Shown here one piece after another: positions 18,340-31,354 of a stretch of 64,000 nt of DNA. The stretch comes from Phymorhynchus buccinoides. Lineage: Eukaryota > Mollusca > Gastropoda > Neogastropoda > Raphitomidae. The DNA lies in contig CM065710.1 in the NCBI GenBank assembly GCA_017654935.2, positions 13,991,224 to 14,055,223 on the forward strand, written 5' to 3'. Position 1 is the stretch's first letter. Each line of letters opens with the position of its first letter. A program made the translations under genes and the position numbers. Below the pieces are notes generated by a model. The model saw only the letters and a list, made by a program, of their open reading frames with translations, was not told where the DNA came from and did no database searches.

Positions 18340-18711
18340 CAGGCATGGGACTTAGAGAAGACAAAAAAAGGACTGAAAATTGGGGTCTGGAAGCAGGCAT
18401 AGGAACAAGGAATAAAAAAACAACAACTAAAAACCGTGTGTGTCGGGATACAGCCCCCAGAAAATGAAGCTTCTTCTGTTATCTAAGCCTTAAAAACAAA
18501 ATATTAGAGATAAGACTGATATATTTAGTTCATGTTGCATTCATTTATAACCAATAACTTAAAGTTTTACTCATTGGGCTTCTTTTTTTATCTCATAAAT
18601 GTCCTCTTGGACCATCAAAAAAGCTGAAACTTTGCAAAAAAAGACTGAAGAGGACCATCAAAAAAGCTGAAATCAGCCAAAAGACTGACAAAAAATTTTT
18701 TCCCATGCCTG
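18340..18711. repeat. MITE with CAGGCATGGGA termini, copy B
   Basis: Inverted counterpart of 16095-16475, with insertions near the right end (AAAAATTTTTTCCC). Confidence 0.7.
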
Positions 18712-18877
18712 ATCATACCTACTCGATTTTCACACTGTCAACACAACCCCTCTCGTTGCACCATATCTCGGTATGCCGTCAGCACACTGTTGTGAAGGCA
18801 TGAAAATTCCCTCAGGACACTTGAATTTTCACCGACGATATATTCATTCCAGACAAGTTATATATATATATATATAT

Positions 18878-19570
18878 AACTTGTCTGAAATGAATATATC
18901 GTCGGTGAAGTTCAAAAATTCCTCGATTTTTTGATTTTTTGAGTTAGATACACAGTCAGCTCTCTAATTTCCCCCGCCACATTCCACCAAAAGCTCGTAT
19001 ATCTAACGACTTTCTATCTGGGGTAAATGAGGTTGTGAAAATAGAAAAAACAATCGCAAGTCCCAAATTCAGATCTAGTTAAGGACAAAAATCTTGTATC
19101 TTCGTTCTTTTCATGTCTAAAAAAAAAAAATTCTTAAAATAATTTTAACGAAATGCAGGACTAAACTCGCAACGTCTTGAACAACATATTCATCATAGTT
19201 AACATTTCATCGCCCACTGTCGCCTCTTGGGCACCACAATGATTTAACACCCATGTCACTAAAATGGCATCAAATGAGGGTCTGGTATCCAGTGACCTTA
19301 TGTTCTTAATTTTGGGAGGTAAGGACAGGCCCTATTTTATATGCATGTCACAGAGGAATCCCCAATATTGCAGACAAAATCTTTTCTCTACCCAGGAAGC
19401 TTTAATGGAAAGTTTTAGCTGAAAACTGACTGGCGTTGAAAGGGTTAATCAATTGTGGTCAACGCGGTTAATTTTTAAAACAGTTTTGTTTTTATTTTTC
19501 TCAAAACTACCAAAATTGAAATACGAGGTTTTTGAATTTCACCGACGATATGTTTAATTCCAGAAAAGTT
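18878..19570. repeat. AACTT-terminus element with nested MITE, copy B
   Basis: Inverted counterpart of 15236-15928. The nested piggyBac-like MITE is at about 19199-19448; its left TTAACCCTTTC end is damaged here (TTAACATTTC). Confidence 0.7.
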
Positions 19571-20339
19571 ATATATGTCAGAGTCGGTTAAATATAACGT
19601 AAAAGAAAACAGTCACAGCTGATTGTAATTATGCAACTATCAAGTCCGCATGATACAACGTAATTTCACGATAAACAAAACTAAAAAAAAAGTCAACAAA
19701 TAAAACAGAGCATTTCACATAATTATTCACGCATACATTTGCAAGAAAACAAGAATAAAAACTGGGAATACAAAATACTTGTATATGGATAACTTAACAA
19801 AATCAAATCAAATAAAAAAAGATTTTTACATCATTCTGGTACAAAAATACTTTGGCATTTTTATGAACATAAATACAAGAAAACAACTATAATGTAGAAT
19901 CTCAAGACTTCTTTGGTCATGGTTTGTAAACAATATATAATATTTTCTATCGTAATAAACAGCAATATAATATAGCATGTTCATATTAATAAAAAAAACA
20001 ATAAATAAGTTAGAATGTTAAAAAAATGCTTGTGCCATGGTTTGCGTATTTACTAATTTAGACATGTCAGCTCAAAATGTATAAGTCAAAAGTCATGTTT
20101 CTTTATTGTCCATTGGCATTGTAGCCTACAACGCACATGGAAAATTGTCTTCCACCGTGTAAAATAAAAATATTAAATAAAAGAATAAAACAAATTTACA
20201 TTAACAATGTTTTTTTAAAAACATTTAGGCAGCTTTTTCCCGCTCTTATTATCTCATAAATAAAAATCCATAATGATTAAAAAAGGAGATGACAATGACT
20301 TGTTCATGATTTGCATACTTCAACTCAATTAATTAAATG

Positions 20340-20704
20340 TGACCCAGCACCACGAAAGGGACATTAAGTCGCTGGGCTAGTATCTCACAACAGGCTTGGA
20401 AAGTCAAAAATCTCATTTTTTGTCAATTTTTGAGTTATATGGGTATTTTTGTGTTCTCTTAACACAAAACGAGTAGGTCAAAGCATTTTCTACAGCTAGG
20501 CTAGACTTTAGACTGAGTTCATTCTCAAAATGGCAGACGCTCACTCCTACTAACTTTAAATGCTCATATAACTCTGGAAACGGAAAAAGTTACAAGCATG
20601 GTTCTTGTATCGTTAGAAAGAAAATTGTCTGAAGTTTTCAAATGTATACTTTCTCTCAGAATTGTCATTTTGACGCTTAATGTCCCTTTCGTGGTGCCGA
20701 GTCA
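20340..20704. repeat. TGACCCAGCACC MITE, copy B
   Basis: Inverted counterpart of 14107-14470; both termini readable. Confidence 0.75.
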
Positions 20705-21605
20705 CAAATATTATCACTCTCAATAATTATTCACACTATCCAAATTCCCCATACATACCCTGATAAAAACAAAATCAGAGACTTATTTATAAAACGAAAA
20801 AGTTTGTCATTTTGGTCAAAATTTACCTCACCCCACCATTTACTTCCTCATCAGTCACACACAAAAATCGCATGCAAGCAAGCGCGGGGATTCGCAATCG
20901 TTTGTGGCAGCGGTCTATTTTTACCACTCCAATCATTACATACACTGAGTCGCCTCCCCTGGCTCTTCAATAATTTAAATCTGTAAAACCAGAATGTTAT
21001 CTCTGCACCATTTCGTAACTTTTTATATCTTTTTGAAAACATTTAAAACTATTTATCCTACTTATACTCATCGAAAGAACAACCGCATACTCGTCGTGTC
21101 TGTTGCAGTGTCTGTATTACGTATGTTTTATTATTTTGTACGCTTTAAAATGAAGATTCATGTGCTCTGTTCAGTATACAATTCTTTCCATACCTAAGGA
21201 CTGTAGATATGACAACTGAAATGTTACTTTATGCCCAAGTATTTTTTTCTCTTTTACAATAATATGTGCGACAATTTTGGACCGACAGATCGACCGACAA
21301 AGTGAGTTATAGGTTTGTGGCTTGTGCCACAAACAAAAAAGATGCATAAAAAAATTGGGGTGCGCGCGCCGTCTGGCTCCAGGTGGGAGCAACCCGAATT
21401 TCACAAGAGACGCCTCTGTGACTATAAAGTACCTAATACCAAATACATAAAACAGAAAAGTATCATTCTGCCTATTAGGCTATACTTCCATACACAATAC
21501 CGTAGTTTTCTCACTTTAAGGTGTGCTTTATTATAAAGGCGCATCCCCCTAATTTTACATCAAACTCAGATTTTTTTAATTTATACTATCATATTTTACG
21601 GACTA

Positions 21606-22163
21606 CAGTGGACCCTCCCTTATAGGACCTTCAAAAATCAGTTTGTTCAGTTTAACGTCATGTATCGGCTTTCGCCATGTACGACGGGCTGAACAAACAA
21701 ACCAAGGTATAAACAAATATTTATGTTCCTGAATCACTGTCTTAGGCCGAGAAGGCCGAGAAGCGATCAGAAGCGATTGTCAAAAATCATCCAAAATGGG
21801 GTCTTATAAGGGAGGGGTCTTACATAAGGGAGGTAATTTTAATACTTACAAAGAAGGGCAATGTCTCAGAGAAGTAGGTCTTATGTGGGAGGAGTCCTTA
21901 TAATGGAGGTCTTATAAGGGAGGGGTCTTATAAGGGAGGGTAATCTTAATACTTTACAAAGAAGGGTCAATGTTCTCATAGAAGTAGGTCTTATGTGTGA
22001 AGGAGTCTTATAATGGGAGGTCTTATAAAGGGAGGGGTCTTAATTATATAAGGGAGGTAATTTTAATACTTACAAAGAAGGGCAATGTCTCAGAGAAGGT
22101 ATGGTCTTATGTGGGAGGGAGTCTAGCTTATAATGGGAGGTCTTATAAGGGAGGTTTCCACTG
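21606..22163. repeat. pogo-like MITE with U2 fragment and array, copy B
   Basis: Inverted counterpart of 12689-13231. The U2 fragment (21740-21778 on the reverse strand) is damaged: CTTAGGCCGAGAAGGCCGAG replaces the intact CTTAGCCAAAAGGCCGAG. Confidence 0.7.
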
Positions 22164-22724
22164 CATAAGGCGATACTTGATTTCCCTAAACTGAGGACCC
22201 CTGCACCGTATTGTGCTGATGACGTGACCTCACACAGCATGCAATAACTGGGTGACGCTGCACTCACTGCAAACTGCGCTCTCCCGGTGGGAGCAACCCA
22301 AATTTCACATTGACGGGTCTATACGACTAGAAAATACCAAAATACTAAAATACAAAATTTTAAAAAATGGCTAAAACGTGGCTGCCGATCCCAAATCTTT
22401 CTCTTTTTTTAAAAACGCATTTGCAATAATGTAAAAATTGGCTTCGATTAAAAACACAGTAACCTCCCTCACCACGGAATTTCAACCGTTAAGTTTTCAT
22501 TTTTTATAATCTAAAAGCTACGAGGTTTTCCGTAAGCGTGTGTAATTTTTGGACGGGTAAACTCCTATCTTTTAATCTGGCCATTAAGACAGCCACGTTC
22601 ATTCCATCTGTGGACATTAGCATCCACATCCATAGAACACTTTGGAATTGTTAAGTTCTATAAATGGGGGAGAAAAAACACACAGTCAAAGTATTGATAG
22701 CGTTCAGCCAGTTGTTGTTGGGTT

Positions 22725-23001
22725 TTTTTTTCTCACACACATGCACACACACACACTCTCTCTCTCTCACACACACAGAGAAAAAAAAACATCCTCTCTC
22801 TCTTCTCTATCTCTACATACACACATACACTACTCAATCTCTTTCTCTCTCTCTCATACACACTCTCTCTCTCTCTCTTTCCCCTCTTCTCTCTCTCATC
22901 ACACACATACTCTCTCTCTCTCTCCTCCTCTCTCTCTCTGGTCTCTCATACACACACACCTGACATACACACACTCTCTCACACCTACAAACACACACAC
23001 A

Positions 23002-23032
<31 letters not shown>

Positions 23033-23312
23033 CTCATCTCTCACTCTCATCTCATCTCTCTCTCTCACACACACACACTGCTCTATCTCATAACAACAAG
23101 AACAGAGACACACATGAACAAACACTCTCTCACACACCTTACAAACCACGCCTCTCTCTCTCTCGTCTCCAGACCCACTCATCTTCTCTTCTCTCTCACG
23201 CATCGGTCTCTCTCTTCCGGGAATCTTCTCCTCTCTCATTCTCTTCTCTTCTCACACACACACACAGAGAAAACAAAACACACCCACACACCACACACCA
23301 CACACACAAACA
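22725..23312. repeat. Degenerate CA/CT microsatellite, copy B
   Basis: Counterpart of 11654-12118 but much more irregular than the clean versions in A and C, another sign of poor base calling in this arm. Confidence 0.8.
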
Positions 23313-23443
23313 ACTCTAGCAGTGACCAGATTTGAACTTATAAAAGAATCAAAAGAACAACAACTGACTTGTTACCGATAAAACTGAAACTTTTTCATAC
23401 CCAAAAAAAAACCAAAACGATACAAATTCAAAATCACCCTACG

Positions 23444-23823
23444 TCAGTGGAACAGCTTAGAATCCTTACGATGAAAAATCACGTCCGAATCGTTCACAAA
23501 ATTCATGTTCAGATAATGCAACTCGTAACAGCACGACACAGACTTCCTCGTAACGTTCGACGTGTAATCACCGAACGGGTTGCGACGATAATTGAACTTC
23601 CTGAAGTTGAACCTTGTCTCCAGAGGGCGCAGGAGGTTGTACATGTGGACGAAATCCTTCTTGACGGTCGGCATGTCGATTTTGGAGACCTTGAACAGTT
23701 CTCGGCTGTGCATCTCGAAGCCGAACTGTTGGACGTTGCGCAGGGATTCTTCCTGGTAGATCGTCTTGAGCACCTCCCACTCGGAGTACTCGATGTCGAT
23801 CTTGACGTAGTTTGATGACACTT
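23444..23823 (-). pseudogene. METTL24-like exon 5, frame-broken, copy B
   Basis: Reverse-strand copy of the terminal exon, 380 bp against 378. The two extra bases are an A right after the acceptor (CAG|AAGTGTC) and an A in ATCAAACTACGTC; downstream of these the frame is open from NYVKIDIEYSEW to the stop. Both changes lengthen A runs, as expected of homopolymer sequencing errors, so this is probably not a genuine pseudogene. Confidence 0.75.
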
Positions 23824-23868
23824 CTGAAACATATAAAACACCAAAACGATAATAATATGCAGTAGTAC

Positions 23869-24412
23869 ACTGTGAAACCTCCCTTATAAGTACTTCTCCA
23901 TTATAAGAACCGGTAAAAACCACATTAAGACCTACTTCTTCTGAGACATTGTTGCCCTTCTTTTGTAGGTATGTTTAAATTACCTCTCCTTACTAAAAGC
24001 CCCTCCCTCTAGCAAGACCTTCAAAAATCATCCCAAATGAGGTCTTTATAGGCCTCTGCAACTAGGGTTATTAACGCCCTTGACAGTGAGAGTGATTGCC
24101 CTTGCTGGTCAGTACTGACAAGGGCATTCACTCTTGCGAAAGGCAGCAATTTAGTGGCATCAAATAGGGTTATTGGCGAGAGTTATCCCCCTCCCACCCC
24201 CCCTTGTTTGGTCAGTACTAAACCATATTCCCCCACCCACCAAGGACATTCACCACTCTTGCAAAAGGTGTTCTTTGCAACCCCCCAATAAGGGAGGGGT
24301 CTTCATGAGGGAGAGGTCCTTATAATTTGAGATAATTCTTAATAAGACCACATAAGACCCCTCCCTTATAAGACCACATTTTGGAAGGGAGGTTTCTCAT
24401 AAGGATATAGTG
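23869..24412. repeat. pogo-like MITE beside exon 5, copy B
   Basis: Inverted counterpart of 10597-11100 with many small insertions. Confidence 0.6.
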
Positions 24413-24712
24413 TTTTTATAGCACCTCTTCACTCAATCAATCAATCACTCTTTGATCGTCTTTTACAAGAACGTAATTTTTTCTCTATCTCACATGCATA
24501 TAACCATCTAACTATGAACATAAAAACGCACACATAAGAATAACTAAGACAGAAGTCATTCATAAACATTCTATCTCATAAAACAGCATAAGACATTTTT
24601 TCACAGACAATTTTTTTTTTCACATAAACATTAAAAACTATAAGTTAGTAAATCAGAATAAAAGCAAAATAAGACACAAGGAGGCACACGCACGCACACA
24701 CACACATACATA

Positions 24713-25050
24713 GTGTAACACAGGTGCACACAGTGGTAACGCGTTCGCATTGTGTCAAGTAAACCCGAGTTCGAACCTGGGTAAGGTGGATTTTTCCTCT
24801 CACTTTGCACTACAGGCCTTACCCCCCCCCCCCCCCCCCCCCGGTTCTGAGCGTGGAAGTTCCTGAAGTCGGATGAGACGATAAACCGAGGTCCTGTTTG
24901 CCCATGCACTTGGCACACGTTTAAACACAGTGGCACACGGAAAAGTTGTCATTAATTTGGTCAAAATTTAACCCCCCTCCTGTTTCCTTCCTCATCAGTC
25001 ACACAAAAATAGCGCAGGTTAAAAAAATAAATCAACAAATACAAAAGTGG
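24713..25050 (+). mobile_element. tRNA-derived SINE, damaged, copy B
   Basis: Counterpart of the SINE at 10019-10308, now on the forward strand. The A-box region is altered and a run of about 20 C (24823-24842) replaces part of the central domain, probably an error of the unpolished arm. Confidence 0.6.
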
Positions 25051-25679
25051 GAGTCTCTTGCTGTGACGCGCTCTCCAGGTGGCAGGGCAACCCGAATTTC
25101 ACAGAGACTGTATATCCTACCATAATACCTAACCTAACCTAACACACTTAAATAGTTCACAAAAAAGATCTTTTAGAATTAATTTCAATCCAAGGTGTTT
25201 CCGTTCACCGATTCGCACTGCAGCCACACTATTCTCCTCCCACACTCATTCAACCATTTCCATAACTGCGGCAGCGGGTACGGGTGAAAGGAACGATTGT
25301 CTTTGTGATAAAACTACAAACAAAAATCAATACCAAATCACAGAAATATAATGTTATATAATAGCGCATAATCTTGCAAAGCAACTCAATGGTCGCTTTT
25401 TCACTCACCATTCGCACAAAAATTTCTAACAGACTGATTCCACAAATCCTCACCAATACATCTCTATGAAAATGAATACATATTAGAGAATGCATTGCAT
25501 ATAATCATAACACAACACACTAACAACACCACCTCCCTTCAAAGCACCCACCCCACACCCCACCCCAACCCCCGCCCACCCACCCACCCCCACCCATGCC
25601 CCACCCCTGCCCCCCTACTCCCCACCCCATACACACACACCGTGTGTGCGTTGAACCTCATACTCAACGTATTCAATGA

Positions 25680-26095
25680 GCTGGAAAACAAGAGTGGTGA
25701 AAGGATCATAGACTTTGGCTAGAGAGAAAGCTTTCCTGAAGAAGATGGGCCTCTTTAGTTGGACGTTGAAGGAAGGAAGAGTGGACTGGTTACGGGGTAA
25801 TGGTCAGGGAGAGAATTCCAAGACGTTCTGGTTGCAACAAAACTAAACGCACCTGTCACCCGAGTGGTGATGGCACGGAGGACCGCTTAGGAAGTTTAAG
25901 AATTAGTTTCTGGGAAGAAGAACGAAGAGTACTGGTGAGCTTTGGTAGGTGCAGATAGAAGAAGAGAGGTACAGAGGAAGAGTTTTGTCAAAGTTACGAA
26001 AAGCGAGAGTAGCCATCTTGAACTGCCAGCGGAATTTGACAGGAAGCCAGTGGATGATATTTGTATGTTTTCGTTTGATGTCGCCCCTACCCACC
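25680..26095 (-). mobile_element. CR1/L2-type LINE 3' end, copy B
   Basis: Reverse-strand copy of 9040-9396, readable in pieces (HWLPVKFRWQFKMATLAF near its start) with several frameshifts. Confidence 0.7.
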
Positions 26096-26161
26096 CCTCA
26101 CACCCCTAACAGTGAGAAACAAAAAAATAATAATTACGAAAACGAAATTTCATCAACTCAC

Positions 26162-26213
26162 TCCTTCCAGGCCCTCCTCTTTAATGAGTGTGCCAAGAGT
26201 TTTCATTTCCATC
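26162..26213 (-). CDS. Duplicate of exon 4 end, copy B
   Basis: 52 bp, same sequence and splice signals as 8912-8963. It has survived without indels in the otherwise damaged arm. Confidence 0.45.
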
Positions 26214-26609
26214 CTGCAGAGTTGATTACGTTTCGAGAACACATAGACAGAAAGACAAACAGAGACCAATAAAAATCTCACTCCTCCATCCTCTCCTCCT
26301 CTGCGTTCCCAAGTTCATATGGTTTATAATTTTAGTTATGTACATATTATGTGGCCCGGTTTTCAGTTTTCACTGGTCTCCACGCTGCCTACAGCCGACA
26401 CATTCCGATTTCGGAGGAGCTCACACCAGGAGAAATAGTTTATTTTGAAGATTTTTTTTTACGAAGGCAGAGCACGTGGGCCAATAAGTCAGCTGAGATT
26501 ATGTAGACGATAGTAAAGCAAAGGTAAAAGGCAGACACACAAAAAAGGACAGGGAAAGTGAGAAAAACAAACCAGTAACAATTACGGATAACAAAACTCG
26601 TAAACTCAC

Positions 26610-26750
26610 CCCTTCCAGCCCCTCCTCTTTAATGAGCGTGCCCAGAGTTTTCATCTTCCAGCCGGCGGTGTTGACCGTGTTTCGCGGGCCGATGCCGATC
26701 CGCTTGAACTCAATCAGGGGGCTTCGCTTGCTGCTCATTTCTGTGATTCA
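26610..26750 (-). pseudogene. METTL24-like exon 4, frame-broken at 5' edge, copy B
   Basis: 141 bp against 139: after the acceptor it reads TGAATCACAG instead of CATCACAG. From MSSKRSPLIEF to GLEG the frame is intact. Probably a base-calling artefact. Confidence 0.7.
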
Positions 26751-26764
26751 CTAAAAAAAAACAA

Positions 26765-27108
26765 TTAACCCCTTCACTGCCGAGCTTCGGTTCCGGTTCC
26801 GGGGCAACGTATTTTCCAAGCCGTTTTACCCCTTGCCGAGTCTGGCATCGCAAAACAATTCTAAATAAAAGGACATAAGGAAACGAAAGAGTTAATATAA
26901 CCTATTCACTTTTGCTGAACAGGGATTGAATATACTGTCCTTTGAGAACACTCTCACATGCATTCCAACATACTGCGTAAAGCGTATGGATAGAAAAAGG
27001 GGAAACTCTTGGAATATTACCCTATGACGGATATTTCCGTGACGAGGCAGTTTATAGGTTACCGGAAGTTGACGGAAATATCCGTGACGGGGCAGTGAAG
27101 AGGTTTAA
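26765..27108. repeat. piggyBac-like MITE adjoining exon 4, copy B
   Basis: Inverted counterpart of 8086-8398 with TTAA at both edges; about 30 bp longer through insertions around 26825-26900. Confidence 0.65.
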
Positions 27109-27733
27109 ATCATAAAACCCCATTTGACAAATCCCCTCCCCACCCACCTGTAAAACAACACACACAAAAACAACTATTTTGGCCCTATACAGGAAAGAGG
27201 TTCTGTTGTCATCATGTTTTATTTCATTCATAGATTTTGTTTATATCATTGATTATGATTATGTTTAAAAATAACAATAATAAAGTATTTTTGTAGGATT
27301 TACTAAGTCATGTAATTTAACCTATCCACCCATTCGTCTTGTCCGCGCACGATTGACTGGCATCCTGCGGTTTCAAGCTTCGACGCCATTGTTGCATTGT
27401 TGCTATGGTTTTTGACCGAGTAATGGAGGTAAACAACTGTTATTTTCACGAAGTGCCCTCCCCTATTATTTTCAGAAAATAATTGAAGAAGATTTGCGCT
27501 CAACCTTGTTTGATGCAAATGTGTATTATTTTTGTCAAATAAATGCTATGTAGTTTTCTATGAATTACAGCATAAATAAAGGAAGTATGTGTGCGTATGC
27601 TTAAGAGAATGCATGCATGAATACAAATGCATGCATACATGTGGGCATGCCGACTAGTCTTTTTTGTTTTGTTTGTTTGTGTATCGTGTTTGGTTTGTCG
27701 GTTTCTTTGTGCATATTCATCACACAAACGTAC

Positions 27734-27815
27734 CTGGGGTCATAGGCCAGCACTTTTCACAGCCGTAAATCTTTTAGCCAGGGAGTCATCGAAACTGCCT
27801 CGTCCCTTCCAATCG
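27734..27815 (-). pseudogene. METTL24-like exon 3, frame-broken, copy B
   Basis: 82 bp against 75, with seven inserted bases scattered through it, including one at the acceptor (AATCGCTGCG for AATCCTGCG). Recognisable only by alignment to 7406-7480. Confidence 0.65.
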
Positions 27816-28484
27816 CTGCGAGGAAACAAACAAACGAAAAAATACTACATGCTACAAGGATGGCATGCATATAAGTCACAAAGTCATGGATCTAAATATA
27901 AGTTTACAACTTCTAATTAGTAAGGCAATGCAGACTCCCCCATTTGAGGGTCGGGGGGGGGGGATTATTACATTGCCTTTTGTAAACTTTCCAAGATAGA
28001 ACAACCAAGTTCAAAACCCGACCCCAAATTCGCTTGTGGTCCAAACTTTTCTTTCATGGGGATGAATTAAAAAAAATCTGAAGTTCAGCCTTCTGGTCAA
28101 ATTAAAAACTACTGAAATCAGTGTAAAACTGAAAGAGTAGCACCCATGTGTCACCAAAAAACTGTATCTCTGCATAACATTATTACAGAGACACTGCACC
28201 GTACTTTTGAAACAAGGTTTCTTAAAAATGAGAAGCAAAGGAAAGTGAAACAAAACATAGCATCAATGACGTTCAAAGAGTACACATTCAGATTCAGTGA
28301 TTCACACACACAAAATTAACACATGCACACTCCGACCCACTCGTAAAAACATGGTTGCCTCTAACATACAGACCTTCCTCGCGCACAAACGGAAATAAAC
28401 ATGCGCACACACACACATGTCACACACCCTTTCTCGCTCCCGCCCCCACCCCTCTCTTCTCACCCAAGACAGAGATTTTTTGAA

Positions 28485-30250
28485 ACCCTTTCACGCCAAC
28501 CATTTTTCATAGCCAAAATAATAACATTAACCCTTCAGCCGCCAGCCATGTTTCATAGCAAACTAATACCATTAAACCTTTCACCGCCAACCATTTTTTT
28601 TCATAGCAAAATAATACCATTAACCACCTTGTCACCGCAAACCATTTTTCATAGCAAAATACTGAACCATTAACCTCTTCACGCCAACCATTGTTTAAAG
28701 CAAAAATAATTACCATTAACCACTTCACGCCAGCCATCTTATAGCAAAAATAATACATTAACCCTTTTTCGCCGCCAACCATTATTATAAGCAAAATAAG
28801 ACCATTAACCCTTTCAACGCCAGCATTTTTTTTATAGCAAATAATACCATTAACCCTTTCACCGCCGCCAGCCATTTTTTATAGCAAAATAATACCATTA
28901 ACCCTTTCAACCGCCAACCATTTTTTATCTAGCAAAATAATACCATTCAACCCTTTCACCGTCGCCAGGCCATTTTTTATAGCCAAAATAATACCATTAA
29001 CCCTTTCAACGCCAGCCATTTTTTATAGCCAAATAAAATACCATGAAACCATCTTCGCCGCCAGCCATTTTGATAGAAAAAATAATACCAGGAACCTTCA
29101 CCGCCAGCCATTTTTTATGCAAAATAATACCATTACCCTTTCACAGCCAGCCAATTTTTTATAGCAAAATAAACCATTAACCCGTTCACCGCCAGCCGTG
29201 TTTTTGCCAAAAAATAGCATTAATAATTTCACCGCAAGCAAGGTTTATAGCAAAATAATACCATAACCCTTTCGCCGCCAGCCATTTTTATGCCAAAATA
29301 ATACCATTAACACTTTCACCGCCGAGCCATTTTTTATAGCCAAAACATAACCTTTAACCTTTTCGCCGCCAGCCATTTTTTATAGCAAAATAATACCATT
29401 AACCCTTCCCGCCAAAACCATTTTGTATAGCGAAAATTACATCTAAAACATTTTCACCGCCAGCCATGTTTTATAGCAAAATAATACCATTAACCCTTTC
29501 ACCACCAGCCATATATCAGCCAAAAATGTCCATTAACCCTTTCGCCGCCAGCCATTTTTTATAGCAAAATAATACCATTAACCCTTTTCGCCGCCAACCA
29601 TTTTATAGCAAAATAATACCATTAAACCTTGTCAACGACACCAATTTTTGATAGACAAAATAATTACCATAAACATTCACCGCCAGCCATGTTTATAGCA
29701 AAATAATACATAACACTCTTCAACGACAGCCTGTTTTATAGCAAAATAATACCATAACCCTTTCACCGCCCCAAGCCATGTTGTATAGCAAAAAATAATA
29801 CCATTACCCTTTCACGCAGCCTTTTATAGCAAAATTAATACCATTAACCCTATCACCACCAGCCATGTGGTATAGCAAAATAATACCAAGTAACCCTTTC
29901 ACCGACAGCCATTTTTATAAGCAAAATAAGAACATTAACCCTTTCACCGCAACATTTTTTATAGCAAAATAATACCATTAAACCCTTTCGCCACCAGCAT
30001 TTTTCATAGCAAAATAAGACCATTAACCTTTCACCGCCAACCATTTTTATAGCCAAATACAATTAACCACTTTCGCCACAGACATGTGGTATAGCAAAAA
30101 GAATACCATTAACCCTTTCACCGCCAACCAATTTTTTATATGCAACATAATTGTACAATAACCTTTCACAGGCTTCAACCATTTTTTATAGCAAAATAAT
30201 ACCATAAACACTGTCCCGCCAAGCAATTTTCAGCCAAAAAAATACCATGA
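28485..30250. repeat. 45-bp satellite, heavily corrupted, copy B
   Basis: About 39 units of the same satellite as 5009-6760 but nearly every unit has indels, whereas the copy C array is regular. The contrast within one contig argues for read error rather than biological decay. Confidence 0.9.
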
Positions 30251-30350
30251 AACTTACTGAATAGAAGAAAATAAAATTATCTGCAATATTGCGAAATCCT
30301 ACGGGGACATGTATAACCGGCTCGGTTGTGTGGCTTAACCGAATTGGGGT

Positions 30351-30850
30351 NNNNNNNNNNNNNNNNNNNNNNNNNNNNNNNNNNNNNNNNNNNNNNNNNN
30401 NNNNNNNNNNNNNNNNNNNNNNNNNNNNNNNNNNNNNNNNNNNNNNNNNNNNNNNNNNNNNNNNNNNNNNNNNNNNNNNNNNNNNNNNNNNNNNNNNNNN
30501 NNNNNNNNNNNNNNNNNNNNNNNNNNNNNNNNNNNNNNNNNNNNNNNNNNNNNNNNNNNNNNNNNNNNNNNNNNNNNNNNNNNNNNNNNNNNNNNNNNNN
30601 NNNNNNNNNNNNNNNNNNNNNNNNNNNNNNNNNNNNNNNNNNNNNNNNNNNNNNNNNNNNNNNNNNNNNNNNNNNNNNNNNNNNNNNNNNNNNNNNNNNN
30701 NNNNNNNNNNNNNNNNNNNNNNNNNNNNNNNNNNNNNNNNNNNNNNNNNNNNNNNNNNNNNNNNNNNNNNNNNNNNNNNNNNNNNNNNNNNNNNNNNNNN
30801 NNNNNNNNNNNNNNNNNNNNNNNNNNNNNNNNNNNNNNNNNNNNNNNNNN
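30351..30850. other. Assembly gap (500 N)
   Basis: Exactly 500 N, a scaffold gap of nominal size. Copy B stops just before it, inside the composite MITE next to exon 2. Open frames spanning the gap are meaningless. Confidence 1.
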
Positions 30851-31354
30851 ATCTATAGAGCAGAGAGAAAGTGTGCACGATAGAGAGAGAGCAGAGGAGA
30901 AGAGAGGAGAAGAGAGAGAGAGAGAGACGAGAGAGACTGAAGAGAAAGAACGATAATCGACGAGAGAGCATTTGTGACCTTGTTTGAGCAGTGGAGAGAG
31001 ATGAGAGAGAGAAGAGAGAGAGAGCGAGCGAGAGAGAGAGAGAGAGAGCGAGAGCGACGAGAGTGAGAGAGGAGAGAGAGAGGACTTCAGACGCAGACAC
31101 TTTATTTTACAAGGATAAGGAATTTTGGGCGAGCCTAGTCTTCCATCTGTCCTTCTGGTTCTAAGCATGCAACTACATAACTACTACTATAAAATGAATT
31201 GAGACACAGGAAATCGCCAACAGAACAACGATTAACAGTAATATAGCAACGACATGTAGGGCAGAGCATCAAACATCAGCAATAAAAGCAAAAGAACAGA
31301 AAAACTAACAACCGAATAAACAAACCAAATAAATAAATGGAAGGCAAGCAAGGC
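30851..31354. repeat. (GA)n block and fragment of the ACTTCAGACACTTTATT repeat
   Basis: GA/AGAG sequence to about 31082, then GACTTCAGACGCAGACACTT and CAAGGATAAGGAATTTTGGG, a diverged match to 2508-2560. This might be the far side of the gap continuing a copy of the intron 1 region, but only this short motif supports that. Confidence 0.55.

Larger units (their letters stand above)
17415..30350 (-). other. Copy B of the locus (inverted, indel-rich, truncated)
   Basis: Reverse complement of about 4900-17382. Position sums drift from 34797 near the apex to 34963 at exon 5 and 35214 at exon 3, so B carries about 400 extra bases in 10 kb, mostly single-base insertions and small duplications. Exons 5, 4, the duplicate and 3 are present but frame-broken in part; exons 2 and 1 fall in or beyond the N gap. 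This looks like unpolished long-read sequence. Confidence 0.85.

Noticed and set aside
30186..31168. Frames spanning the N gap
   Set aside because: They exist only because N was read through.
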